NCBI GenBank assembly: GCA_963969595.1
Contig: OZ018408.1
Span: 22,875,823 to 22,939,822, forward strand
DNA from: Neckera pumila
Lineage: Eukaryota > Streptophyta > Bryopsida > Hypnales > Neckeraceae
Direction of reading: 5' to 3'
Length of the DNA stretch: 64,000 nucleotides
The notes under the pieces are model-generated. The model worked only from the letters and a program-made list of their open reading frames with translations. It was not told the DNA's origin and did not search any database. This document shows, one piece after another, positions 46,901 through 61,440 of the stretch. Each line of letters begins with the position of its first letter. The stretch's first letter is position 1. Position numbers and translations under genes: made by a program.

Positions 46901-49278
46901 ATTGTAGGCCACTAAAAGTGACATTTAACAACCCATTTCAATTCAAAGAGACATTAGCAAAGTCATGCTTACACCACTTGCTATGAGCCCAACCAGGTGT
47001 AAGAAAACATGAGCTGGTAACAGGGGTTAGTACAGGAGAGGAGATCAGGTCCCTACCATTTAGGATCCTCTCCCTAAAAAGATGCAATAATTGTAACAAC
47101 GCCTCAAAGGAAGAAATGCAACAGATTTCATAGACAAAACTTCACCTGTGCCAGGAGGACCTTGAATGAGCTCCACACTGAAACCTTGCTCCCTATTCAA
47201 TTGCCTGGCGATGAAACTTTCAACAGCTTCAGCTTGTGAGAGATTGAGTCGACGGACCTTGTTGCAATACACGTGCAGCTTGGACTGCTCAACTGCATCC
47301 AGTGCAGGAGTCTTTGCTGACTCAATGAACTGCCAAGCGATTCAAAACGTGGCAGGGTTCACAAACAACAAAAATGTTCTTCAAACTCATCATCCACCAG
47401 ATGTCAGCAATATGTCGCATTTAGGATGTAACTTACAGGTTTGCAAGCAGTGGCGATCGGATATGGTGTGAAATGGAGGATATTTATTAGCAAGTAGCGC
47501 AAGCATGACCTGGCTAAAACGTCTATGGCCATTGATCTTTGAATGGAAATGTTTGTCTACTGTCACTTACAGCACCCTGCACCCACACTTAAGGAGTGCA
47601 TAAAAAATTCATACATAGTGATAAAATTTGATCCCAGCAGATTTGGCTCCTGTACCCAAAATGATATCTCCACAACTCTACGCTTATCTCCCCAAAACAA
47701 GAATCCTACATGTGCTTAAAGTGACGCAAAATAATAGCCTTATCAGTGTCACGAACATGGGGATAAACCTAGCCCTTTCAGTACGACATATTCTTCTCAA
47801 TGAACCAAACATGAAGTTACCTGAGGAGGTTCCTGATAAGTGGCGATATATTCTGCCAGAGGTGTGTTTGCAGGCTGATGAAGGGAGTCCCATATCCGTT
47901 GACATGTAACGATGCTTTCCAGTCTCACAGCATACCAGATCAGGTCTTCTCGCACTATCTCCTTATACACTGGTCCGTGAGTGGTGGCGTATATTATAAC
48001 CTCAAACGATGACCCGGACATCTGCCCTTGCACAACTCCTAAAGTGCAACATTCACCAGTCTGGGTCAATAATTCTCCTGGGCTCTGCGGTGAGAAGGTG
48101 GCAAGAAGCACAATGTCGGAAGCGGCTGGACGATACGTTTTCGTCTGTTTGGACCACCTGAATGTGTCCTTCTCAACTTTGCAGTTGATTCTCCGTAAAC
48201 CATTTTTTAATTTGTTGATTTGTCGTACATCGGTGTCAACCATGATCCCTGTACATGCCATGTCTGAAATCTTCAACAAATTCTGTTGAATCTGCGCACG
48301 GGTCTCTTCTAACAGCCACTGGCTGAGAAGCTCCATATAGGACTCCACCTTGCTGTGTCGAAGTGGAATTGGCAATATCTGAAAAAAATACGCATTAGAT
48401 TTTACGAATTTCCAGCCAAATGGCTAGAATAGAAGTTTCTTGGCTAATTTCATTGAAGGTGCTTCTGGGAGCAATTAGCCATAAGTGTAGGATTTGCAAC
48501 AAAAATGTGAAAGTGAACCAAAAGATGTATCAAATATAATAAGTTGCTGCAAATTCATTCAAAAAAATCCAGAACATCCTACCAAAACTTAAAGGCTGTA
48601 GTAAGAACAAAATCAATTAGAAGAACAGTGATGAACGAAATCAACAGGGAATGCCAGAGTAATTCTGCTCACTTTGAAAGAACATCACAACATGAGATTA
48701 TGGACCACGGAGATGAAGAAGAACAATACGGAACAAAATTAAATGAGAATTCCACAGGTATCGATTTTCCACGCCTTTACCTCGTCTGGAGACCGAGCCG
48801 CTAGCAAATCCCGGACACTCCATATCAAAACGCGGCCCAGAAGCTCCTGCTTGCACAGAAACTCATGCCCCTGAAACCGCTTCTCCGACTCCCTGTCCAC
48901 AATCTCGGGCTCTTTAAACGCAATACCCTCTCTCTCTGCTTTCGAAATCTTCGCCATTTGCCAGTTCGTCGGCCGGTCCACCACTTGCACAGGAATCTCC
49001 CCTCCGTACTGTCGAAACACCCAGAGTCTCTTATTGTCCAAAGTGTACCAGCTGCCATTGTACTCAATCACACGAATTCGAGGTATATCCTGAACATGGA
49101 CTTCCCCGAAATTCAAAGCCCGATACAAACTCTGCACGGATTCATCGCTTCGCGGTCGCGACACAACGCCATCATCCCCGACGGCTTTGGACCTAGGCGC
49201 CCCTCGCTGGAAGAAAAACGGAATCCTCTCCTCGGTGTGATTGATGAACTTCGCTTCCATCCACTGAACCTCACCCAT
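43998..49278 (-). CDS. UPF1/SEN1-like superfamily 1 helicase with extra N-terminal domain, at least 7 exons
   Basis: Exons on the minus strand: 49278-48781, 48378-47821, 47329-47146, 46733-45667, 45484-45160, 44965-44680, 44307-43998. Splice sites are GT-AG. Helicase motifs run in order: I GPPGTGKT (split by intron 3 after GPPGT-G), Ia LVCAPTNTAVNEAARR, II VIIDEAAQLVEAES, III LVLVGDQKQLPATV, IV LLEVQYRMHP, V VRSIDGFQGKETDIIIFSAVR, VI NVALTRGRHAVWILG. All core ATPase residues are present, so it should hydrolyse ATP and unwind RNA or RNA-DNA. Residues ~1-120 form a separate domain with VIEYNGSWYTLDNKRLWVF, absent from UPF1 and SEN1 as I know them. A ~240-aa insert lies between Ia and II. The first ATG (49278) gives MGEVQWMEAKF; an inner one is at 49260. 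Exon 7 may splice on to 43574-43327 instead of ending at 43998. It is closest to the plant SEN1-like 'tRNA-splicing endonuclease positive effector' helicases. Confidence 0.92.
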
Positions 49279-51318
49279 GATCAAATGCAAAGCCAAACCT
49301 CGAAATGCAAAGCCACAGTGGAGAATCGAATTGGCAAGCTATGGAGGCCAGTGACAAGACATTGTATGAAAAAATGAGGCGAAAGAGGGGAAATTTAGTC
49401 GGTGACGAATGCGAGAAAAAAGCAAAACAATGCACCACGGATTGCACTGACAATCTACAACATCGAATCAATACAGGGAAGAAGAGAAGAGCTTGAAGCC
49501 TGCGGGGAGCTAGGCCGCCAGGGAGAAGAAGAAGTGTACCTCCGAAGGAAATGGATGAATAAGAGACAAACGGCGGCGCTTTCATTGCAGTGTGGGGTGG
49601 ATGTGACTGGACATCACTGGTGGGACCCTATGCGAGCGTTGGGCGAGTACTGTTAGTTAGTCACTAGTACTTAAATTAGAGGGATGAATTAGTGAGTAAT
49701 GATGGAATATAACCAGGAGTTATCCCCTAAGTGTCCTCACTCATGCCTTTGATTTGAAGTTTTGGGAAGATGTATTATTAATAGCAACTTGGAGAAATAG
49801 TTTGGTATTGATTTGTAAATAATAGTTGTAGGTCTTAGGTTTTGAATAACATATGTATCGTTAGATTTATTAATTTGGTGTCATCAATATAGTAATGATT
49901 AACATCTATATTTATAAATATATATTTCTGTATTAAAAAAAATATCCCCAACATTATAAATTTGTCAACATAAAATGAAAAAAAATATTTTTGTTTGAAA
50001 AATCAATGAATTAATTTGAGCTTTGGTTTATGTATGTGTTATTTTATTTACAAAAGAATAATTTTTTATAAAAAACATTGAATTTTCTTTTGGTAGAATG
50101 TTAATTCTAAATAGATTTGGAATTTTTTGTTCAATTTTTAATTAACTATCACAAGAAACAAGAAAATTTTATGGGGTAGTTGGATGAAAATTTTATGGGT
50201 TAGTTGATTGTGCTTGTTTTTCCAAAAAATATTTTGTAAAACATAAGGGTTCAAGTAGGAGGTTGTAAACAAGTTTGCAATTAGTCTAATATAACTCCAA
50301 ACGCAATCAAAACATGAAATTTTTAACTTAAAGATTTTAATGATATAGATTTTAATGATATAATTTAATTTAAATTTTCACCATGTAATATTAGTTTTTA
50401 CTTTGTAATTTTTGAATTTAAATAACCATTAATATATAATTAATAAAATTATGAACTTTACAACAAACTAAAAGTACAATACATCTCTCATTTAGAGCAT
50501 ATATAATATATTCAAATGAATTAATGGCATTCAAAGAATTTTCTTACAATCTTTACATATAAATTTTAACCATCAAGTTGATGGTACTTCTTGAAATTTT
50601 AGGAAGAAATCATTCAATGTCACTTCATAAGTGCTAAAATAATTTTCAAAGCAAGAATGAATGAAATATTAGTGATTTAAATGCATGGCATGCCATTGAT
50701 ACATTTAGTGCATATTATAGTATTCAACATTAGAATGATGATGGAAATTCTACAACAGAAATGGAATAAGCTTTATAGTTGTAAAATTAAGCTACACAAA
50801 TTTTTATCTACAACTATATATTAAAAAGAATCTTGATATTATTAACAACTCTCAGTTCAAGATTTTTTAAGTTTCTAGTTCTTGTTGTTTTTAGTCATTT
50901 AACCATTTCACATTATATTTATCATGAAAATTTTCACATCTTATTTTGAAAATGTTATTTTTATTAAATTATTGATTCCTCTGAATTTGATGAACTGGAA
51001 CTTTGCATTGTTCTATACAACCTTCAATGGATTTATTGCAAATAAGAAATATTGATTCTTATTTTCCATTTATCTTTTTTTTTTAATCCGTTAATGTTGA
51101 AAAAAGGAAGACATATTGCAAACACACACGTACACAATTTTTACTTTATTTTTTTTTTTTCCTTGGCGCTGCTACCATTGACCAAAGTTTCATATTTGAG
51201 TTAAGGTAACCCTTCTTTGGATAAAAAGCCATACTGCACTATTTTGTGCATAAACTTTGTAAAAGAGATGTAGTTAGTAGCAATAGAGTTGACATCATAG
51301 GTTCACTACCTCCAAATC

Positions 51319-51537
51319 ATTAGATGACATTGGAGGGCATTGGAGGGCCGTTCCAAGCCCGTTTCCAAATTTGGCCCAAATTTGTGAATTACAGTACAGA
51401 CTGTTGGAAAAAAAAATCAATTTTTTTTTTTTTTAAAATAATGTAACACAATGCCAGCCACATCAGTTAGCTACATTCCTACAGTCTAAAAATGTAGGGA
51501 ACTCACGGTCTCCTAATGCCCTTAAATGTCATCTAAT
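51319..51537. repeat. MITE-like inverted repeat element (219 bp)
   Basis: Arms ATTAGATGACATTGGAGGGC and the reverse complement of the right end, ATTAGATGACATTTAAGGGC, agree at 18 of 20 bases and continue GCATT(G/A)GGAG(G/A). No target duplication can be seen clearly. The centre holds A- and T-runs. Confidence 0.7.
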
Positions 51538-52117
51538 GGCCTCCACTTGTGACAAAAATGCAAGAGTGGCAATAGGATTGGGAGAATAGAATGGTAGGAG
51601 ATATACAACAAAAGTAGCACAAAAACAATGAGTTAAATGTTAGATGATGAAAACAACCAACAAAAATATTGGAATGAATTGTTGTAGATGACATTTTCAA
51701 TTAGTCATCTACTACGCAATGAGTCATTGGTGCAAAAGTGGAGACCCGGCCATTTTATCATTCACAATTTAAGGCATGTCTATTATACCATCCAAATTTT
51801 TTTGAGAGGCCTTTATCATTGGAATAATCTTCTTCAATCTATATTTGTACTATCCAGGTTATTGTGTTTTTTGTATACAAAAATTTATAATATTATCTCT
51901 ATATAAATGTTTGCCCCTATAATACCTAAGGAGGTTATTCATTTACAATTTAGGAAATGACATAAGATCTTTGATTATATATATAAATAGCATTTTATAG
52001 ACTATTATAGGCTATTTCCATAATATTTTTAAAACAAAATTATACAACGTTACTTTTCTAAGAAATATATAACTTTTACCTCAAGAAAACAAATAATACC
52101 CTGTCTTTGATTACTTA

Positions 52118-52321
52118 TAGTTTCCTAAGTGAACACTAGTGAAATTCTTTGGAGAATACACTAGAAAACCATAAACACAAAAAATAGTTTTGAACAATAG
52201 TAATTTAGACCAAAGTAATTGCTCATAGTTTCCTAACTGCACACTAGTGAATTGCCTTAGAGAACACACTAGAAAACCAAGAACACAAAAAATATTGAAC
52301 AATAGTAATTTAGATCAAAGT
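52118..52321. repeat. Two-copy tandem duplication, ~100-bp unit
   Basis: ATAGTTTCCTAAGTGAACAC and ATAGTTTCCTAACTGCACAC start two successive copies. Both continue with ACTAGTGAA, ACACTAGAAAACCA, AACACAAAAAATA and GAACAATAGTAATTTAGA. Confidence 0.85.
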
Positions 52322-54474
52322 GAAGAACAAAAAAAACTTGCCCCAAAGACCAACTAGTGATCTTTTATACCTAGCCTTATTAACCTTCTACTATAAAAAT
52401 ATTATACTATAAAAATACTGATCATCATATACTTAGATTTTATTTTTGAAAAATAATTCATCATACTTTATGCAACAATTTCAAAATTAGAAGCATATAT
52501 CCATAGCCTAGTTAATATTAATTTTGGTAAAACCACCACAATGACTATTGAATTTGCAATTCAACACCTCCAATAATCACAAACACAAGGATTGAATTGA
52601 ATTACAATGTTTTTGAAAAGCTACTATACTTAAACACCCTTAAAAAATGAGTTAAGTCTTCTTTCACAAAAAACCTTGAGCTTAAGATTAAAACCTTTCT
52701 AATAAGGTAAGTATACCTAAAATCAAGCAAAATGAGCATTTGAACATAAGAGTTCTAATTTTCAAATTGTATATATTGTGTTGTTAGAAGTCAAAAAGAA
52801 AATCCAAATTCTCTATGCATGCAATTTTTGAACAATACATGAGTAAATGGCCATATTTCAAAGTATTGAATACAAATTTGCATTAATAGAGGAACACATT
52901 TAGGCATAAATATGTCAGCATCAATTTCAGAAATAGGTTATAATTTAGTGTAGTCAGTATTGTATCTATATTTTTCAATCCCATTCATCCATATACTCTA
53001 CATGCATTCTACAATATCTTTTAGGTTCTTTTTATATTAATAAGTGTTATTTCGAACATTGAATACAGTTCAATTTCCCAAATGCCGACACTTAAAATAT
53101 GGACATGAATGGAGAAGGAAGACAATGAAAGAAGCCAATGGAAGAGGTCATTAAACAAGTGACATTATGTAACTTCACCATTCTCATTGTAGTTTAAAAA
53201 AATATTTTGAACATATATGGGTTATTATTATTAATAATTGGTGTTCTACTTCTATGATCATACAAAGTTTTCAACTTTCACTTCAGGATGTATCCTCTTC
53301 TTTTTTAATTGCTAAGAAAAACATTATTAGGTATCCATCCAAATCTTAGCTAGTTTTTGCATAATTCCAATAAGCAGTGATTATGATAAAGTCTAAGGAG
53401 CACTCATGATTGAACCTAGGACCTCTATGTGACCCATAAAAAGAACAAATTCATAATCTATACCAACTATAGAGAGTTCCTTAGAAATCATTATGTTGAT
53501 GATTTTTTGATATTTTTTTATCAGACAATTTATTAGTATGCATATACTTTGTTGTAAATAGGATGAAGGGGCAATATCTCTAATGCTCAAAGAAAAATCT
53601 CTACTAAAGTAGAGGAATGTATGAACAATTCATTTAAACACATTTTCTTGATCAATGTCCCCCTTATAGATATTACAACCAATATTTCTCCTACTGCACT
53701 AAAATGTTTAAAGAGATTCAAGCATAAATCGACAGTTCTTTACCATATCATATAAACATGGATACAAGATTTAAGTTAAGACAACAATTAAAGTAAGAAG
53801 CCATTATAGACGATCATTTAGTCACTATTTATAGTTTCACTTATTGGATTCACAAAAAAAATTAACAAAATAAAGAATATTTTACAATTATTTCATCAAT
53901 GATGAAAAATACATTAAGATTTATAGATGTTGAAAGCAAAATCACATACCATATGTTGGGATAACATTTGTTAGGCCCTGTACAGAATGTTTCTTTTTTG
54001 GTTGAATTTCCATTTATTAACTTGATTTAGAATTTTTAAAGTTCATTTTAAACGGTTTGGAATATTTCACAACCTTTAACAATATTCATAGTTTTACTGG
54101 TATTTGTAGCTTTATAGATACAATACTCACTTGGTTTTTTGAGGATTCAAATTATTTTCATTAATATTTTCTACATTATTCAATATGCCACATTATAATT
54201 TCTGAAAATTTCATTAAATATTTAATTATATTTTGAATTATTTTTTAACAAAGTGAGGAACTAATATTGACTAATTTAGGGTCCAATGGGACTCTTCATT
54301 TTCTAAACACTTCCATTAACAAGTGTCCCTTCAAATTGTGAAATAATGAATGATCCTTTTGCCATATGCAAAAACCACATAGTGGTGATCATTGAATTTT
54401 CAACCCAATTTCAACCCTTTGAACCCCAATTCCACACCAAGTGCAATTTACACTATATTAGAAAGAAAGTGATA

Positions 54475-55311
54475 TTATAAAAGGGTGAAATTGGATCCTG
54501 GACCAACTGGGCTGGTTCCATAAACGGTCTGCCTTACATACAACTTCAGAAGTAAGTCAATGGCATCTTCAAGCTTCACGCTCAGAATTAGTTGATTGAA
54601 ACTTTCACTGAGTTGCAGGAAGGCATCGGTGGCCATCCAATGCAACGTTCTTACAACCTTAACCAGGTAAGCACTCAGTAAAAACTTATTAGAATGTGAA
54701 ACACGAACTAAGCGAAACTCCTGGAATCCAATGGCATCGTAAAACCAAGCTTCAAGCTTCTTACTCAGAATCTGTTCAGTGAAACTTGTGCAGTTCCCAA
54801 CCACTACCAGGCGATTATTCGTCGAAGATCTGAGTACATGAAGACTATTGGTAACCGGTTTTACAAGACTATCAGCGTTCCTCTGTCAAAGTGTCAATAC
54901 AATACACTCGTCTGCGTACTGTCCATGATAGGCCGGGCGTGGACTCATGCACTTGAATGCAGTCCAAGCCTTGTACCTGCAGTCCCTCGACAAGTCGTCT
55001 ACGCTTAAGCCTTCAAGAAGGGGCAGCCGCCGAGGAGATACCGGCTGCGGAGGAGACGGACTTACCTGACGATTACAAGAAAACTGATGTTCATGAAGTT
55101 ACTTCTTCGCCTCGTCGAAGTAAGATTCGCCCAGGGTCACTTCGACTCAGAATTCCGTCAAAGATCCTCAAGACGGAACGTGAAGGCCACTTTCAGGGAA
55201 GCATGGGTACCTTCAATAGCATGGGTACCTTCAATGCGGCAGAGTCGTCCAATAGAAACCGGCAACGAAGGACTTCCCCTGTCGGCAATATTTGAGAATC
55301 GGAAATTATGA
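54475..55311. other. Balanced-composition patch with unassigned open frames
   Basis: Composition rises sharply from the AT-rich spacer. The minus strand is open at 54475-54804 and contains two loosely similar halves (FTEQILSKKLEAWFYD and FNQLILSVKLEDAIDLL). The plus strand is open at 54957-55293, with an 18-bp direct repeat AGCATGGGTACCTTCAAT at 55199-55234. No known domain or start context is convincing. It is possibly a gene fragment or the 3' region of the neighbouring histone gene. Confidence 0.3.
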
Positions 55312-55585
55312 AAGACGGTCTCAAATGCCATTCTTATCTGCAAGCACGTACATATCCCTTACGCAGCAATCAAAAACCATCAAGACCAAGTCATCACAGC
55401 CACGACGTACAAAAGTCAATGGGATAATGCGTGCATTGAACAAGCCAACCCCACAGCAACGCAAAACTCAAGACAAAAAATCCAAACCCTGTTCACCAAC
55501 CCCATCAAACCATTGAACATTGAACATTCCTCGAAAATGGTGGTGTTCATAAACACCAGTTCAACAGTAACCAGAGGCAAAGATC

Positions 55586-56749
55586 TCACTTCTTCGCTTT
55601 CTTCGCAGAAGCTTTCGCCGAGGGGGACTTGGCAGCAGACTTCGGAGCCTTCGCCTTCACGGTCTTCGGACCCTTCTTCGGCGTCACCATCTTGCGCACA
55701 GTCGGGGGCTTCCTCCCTGCCGCGGGCTTCTTCGCCGCCACTGCTGGAGCGGCCTTCTTCGCAGGGGCAGCAGCTTTCGACTTCTTCACAGCTGGGGCCG
55801 TCTTCTTTGCAGGAGCCGCTACTTTCGCTTTCTTAGCAGGGGGCGCACTCGGCTTACCCACGGCCTTGCGCTTCGTCACCGTAGTGGGCTTCTCTACCTT
55901 AGTCGCCTTCGCACCGGCGATCTTGGACTTGGCAGCAGTAGTCCCAGCACTCTTGGTTTTCACTCGACCGGCAGACGACGGCTTCTTGACGACCTTCGCC
56001 TTCGGCGCCACCTTCGCGGCTGCTTTGGGAGCACTCGGAGCCTTGGCCACCTTCGCGGGCTTCTTCAACTCGTCGGACAGCTTGAATGAGTTCTTCACCT
56101 TCACCAACTTCCCCGCCTTCGTCAAGTTACGCAACTGGATCGTCAGCATCTTCTTGAAGTTCGAGGGCAGACCCGTTTTGTAATTGTCCTCCAAGTACTT
56201 CGCGATGGCATACGCGCTAGAACCCGTCCGCTCCTTCAATGCGCCGATCGCCTCCACCACCATCTGCCATCATCCACAACGTCAAAATTTATCAGCACAT
56301 GCCGACCTCCTGCTCAAACGTCATCCAAGATGACGACCCTAGAAGGCCTTCTGCCATACTGCCACGACCACGTTGACACACATAACCACACATAATATGG
56401 CCACAGAAAACAAAACCCCACATAGCTAAGCTACCAAGAAACACGAACCAGGCATATAAACATTCGCAAAGAGCACGGCGCATCAGTCCATCCAGAATGA
56501 AGCACTTACCACGAGGTAGGACGGGTGCAACGCCGGTGCCTTAGGAGCCTTCTGCTTCGCCACCTTCTCCTTCGGAACCTTCACAGCCTTTTCCTTCGGA
56601 ACCTTCACCGCCTTCGGCTTCTTCTCCGCAGGCGCCTTGGCCACCCGAGAACTCCTCCCCTTCGCAGGCTTCTCGTCCGCCTTCACTTCCTCCACGGACT
56701 CATCAGCAGGCACGGGGTCGACGACAGGGGTGGAGTCGGAAGCAGCCAT
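55586..56749 (-). CDS. Linker histone H1, two exons, ~305 aa
   Basis: Exon 1 is 56749-56510 (80 codons) and exon 2 is 56263-55586. The intron is GT-AG, phase 0. The N-terminal tail is acidic then Lys/Pro-rich, with a tandem AVKVPKEK repeat. The winged-helix globular domain starts at LHPSYLV, the last residues of exon 1, and continues MVVEAIGALKERTGSSAYAI, KYLEDNYK, FKKMLTIQLRNLTKAGKLVK and VKNSFKLSDE. The ~150-residue C-terminal tail is Ala/Lys/Pro-rich and ends AKKAKK. The intron after the first residues of the globular domain is a typical plant H1 position. The protein binds linker DNA at the nucleosome dyad and compacts chromatin in the nucleus. Nothing is truncated. Confidence 0.97.
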
Positions 56750-57062
56750 GGCAACAACAACAGCAACACACGAACACCAACAACAAACCCTAAAACCAAA
56801 CCCTGAAACCTACTCAAGCAGCTAAGGTACAACGAAACAGAATGGGAAACAGTTCTGGCAGACCACAAGAGAAAGAAGCGAAATTCACACACAATTCAAA
56901 CCCTCAAGCATGCACAAACAAACCCACGCTATCAACAACGACGAAAACCTGGAAACCCGTCCACAGAAACACAAACAACCACGAGAAACACGCTCCAAGA
57001 AGGAGTGGGTAGCAAAAGCACAAAAACACAGAGCAGACAATCGATCGATGGACTGCGAGGAA

Positions 57063-57071
57063 CTTTATATA
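57063..57071 (-). promoter_or_regulatory. TATA box of the histone H1 gene
   Basis: The minus strand reads TATATAAAG about 314 bp upstream of the H1 ATG. A start site near 57035 would give a ~285-bp 5' UTR. The surrounding sequence is C/A-rich and more GC-balanced than flanking spacer, consistent with an active promoter. Confidence 0.7.
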
Positions 57072-57507
57072 TGCAGCGAGAGAGCGACCGACAGACCACC
57101 GAGGCGAGAGCAGCAAACGAGGCGTGAGCTGAGCGAGCGAGCGAGCGCGAGGGCGATGGTGAGGAATGGGGCTAGCAGGAGCGACTTCCGAGACAAGGGC
57201 TGCAGGCACATAGGCACGCCAGCCCTCGCTTTCCCGCTCCCGCCCTTCCATACAAGATTTGAATTGCGCGCGTACTCCCGCATTTGAATTTTCTCGTTCC
57301 CAGCCGCTGAAATGTCCTGGTCGCAAGGATCAAGCGCCAGGTTCCCCTCTCGGCGAGCTTTCCTTGAGAACGTGGCATCTGTGCGCTCCCATAAAATTGA
57401 CTGCACGTCTTATCCAAGCGTACAACCTCTTCACCTAACATAAGGTAGAACTGTAGAAGCACCTAAAAGTGACACTTATTCAAGATCTGCACAATAAATT
57501 GATTTGC

Positions 57508-58163
57508 ACTTGTTAGGAAAGGATCTAGGAAATCAACAAAATTGGTTTCGTATTTTACCAAGCTTGTATGAATATAGTACAAAATTTTTGAAAACAACTG
57601 CTAGGATGCATTTATTGTGAACACTAGACTAACATCAAAGTAGACACGGAAGCACTCAAAAGAGATACATTGTGAGCTTGGATCACGCACATGAGATTGG
57701 GCAACACAAGAATCTTCTTTATGACAATGACAACTACTTGGAAATAGTCCACTTGAGCGTGAGTTTAAGTCGTTTGAATCTAGATGTTTGTAAACAACTA
57801 TTGATACATTTAGGTGCCTCTACCTTAAAAGTATCCCAAATGTAACATAAGTCGTTCTCTGACATCTAAAAAACAACCTAAATCCAAGTGCAAGTGACCC
57901 AAAGTAGACAAGTGGGGTTTAAAAAAGTTGTCACTATCATAAAGGCGGGTCTTGTGTTGGCCAATCACCAGCGCATGATCCCAGCTTACACTATGTCGCT
58001 TTTGGGTATTTTCATGTCCACTTTGACGTTAGTCTAGTATCCACAATAGGTGCATCTACGCAATTGTTTTCAAAAATTATTATTATATCATACAAAGTCG
58101 GAAAAATATGAAACAAATTTTTTGGTTTCCTAACCTAGTTCCTATCAAGAGCATATAATTTTT
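57508..58163. mobile_element. Long-TIR element (~656 bp, arms ~205 bp), Mutator-like architecture
   Basis: The left arm (57508-57714) and right arm (57948-58163) are imperfect inverted copies. Shared blocks in order are TTAGGAAA, TTTTTGAAAACAA, ACTAGACTAAC, TCAAAGT(A/G)GACA, GAGCTTGGATCA/AAGCTGGGATCA and CCAACACAAGA. Only ~230 bp lie between the arms. Long TIRs suggest a MULE or foldback element. No 9-bp duplication is evident and there is no coding capacity. Confidence 0.75.
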
Positions 58164-58200
58164 TTGTGTGTGCGCCTTCCAAATAAAGAAATCCGAGTTT

Positions 58201-58425
58201 CACTACAAGATAGTGGGATATTTTAAGTGAGTTTTTAAGCATAGGCATGGACATAAGATTTTAAGTAATGACCTTTAAGACAATTTTCAGCAAAATTTTA
58301 CTAGAAATACATGTGTTTCTAGAAATATTTTGATGAAAATTGCCTTAAAGGTCATTATTTAAAACCTTATGTCTAGGAATATACTTAAAAACTCACTTAA
58401 AACACTGTCCCTTTCTCTTGTAGTG
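58201..58425. mobile_element. CACTA-ended MITE (225 bp, near-complete hairpin)
   Basis: The left end is CACTACAAGATAGTGGGATA and the right end reads TCTCTTGTAGTG. The terminal CACTACAAGA is the classic En/Spm-type start. Almost the whole element is an inverted repeat (TTTTAAGTGAGTTTTTAAG, AATGACCTTTAAG, TGTATTTCTAGAAA-type blocks). The 3-bp flanks (TTT, GAA) do not match, so the duplication is lost or absent. Confidence 0.8.
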
Positions 58426-58429
58426 GAAA

Positions 58430-61097
<2,668 letters not shown>

Positions 61098-61122
61098 ATA
61101 CTTGTGTATAAGTTGATGGGGG

Positions 61123-61251
61123 TTTTTGGACATCCAATGCAATAGCCTTGTTTTATGTCAACAATGATGTCCAATGTAACATAAAGATATTAAATTGGAC
61201 ATCATTGTTGACATAAAAATACGGATTGTTTTATTGGATGTCCAAAGAAAT
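61123..61251. repeat. Strong hairpin / MITE with ~53-bp arms
   Basis: The left arm (TTTGGACATCCAAT, then TTTTATGTCAACAATGATGT) pairs with the right arm (ACATCATTGTTGACATAAAA, then ATTGGATGTCCAAA) across an ~18-bp loop. It is a near-perfect foldback, probably a MITE, and if transcribed would give a long dsRNA stem. Confidence 0.85.
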
Positions 61252-61362
61252 TTGTTAACTTTGAAAATATGAGTTTCGTATAGTGAAACATGATGGAGAG
61301 ATTGTGTTGGATTCAATTTGTACATTCAATTCAATATTTGAATGAATTATGAATGTACTAAT

Positions 61363-61440
61363 TCAATGTCAGTTCAATGCTTGAATGTACTAAATCAATG
61401 TCAATTCAATGCTTGAATGTACTAAATCAATGTCATTTTT
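61363..61440. repeat. Short tandem repeat, ~33-bp unit
   Basis: GAATGTACTAAATCAATGTC recurs at about 33-bp spacing (first copy GAATGTACTAATTCAATGTC), separated by AATTCAATGCTT. Confidence 0.85.

Larger units (their letters stand above)
49300..54470. other. Intergenic, AT-rich, no supportable gene
   Basis: The first ~400 bp are the helicase promoter and 5' UTR. Two direct copies of ATGCAAAGCCA (49285-49316) precede the start codon. Beyond 49750 the sequence is strongly AT-rich with only short frames. It contains the MITE-like repeat at 51319 and the tandem duplication at 52118. Confidence 0.5.

Noticed and set aside
55629..56183. 184-codon plus-strand Ala/Phe-rich frame
   Set aside because: It is the antisense shadow of the Lys/Ala-rich H1 tail.
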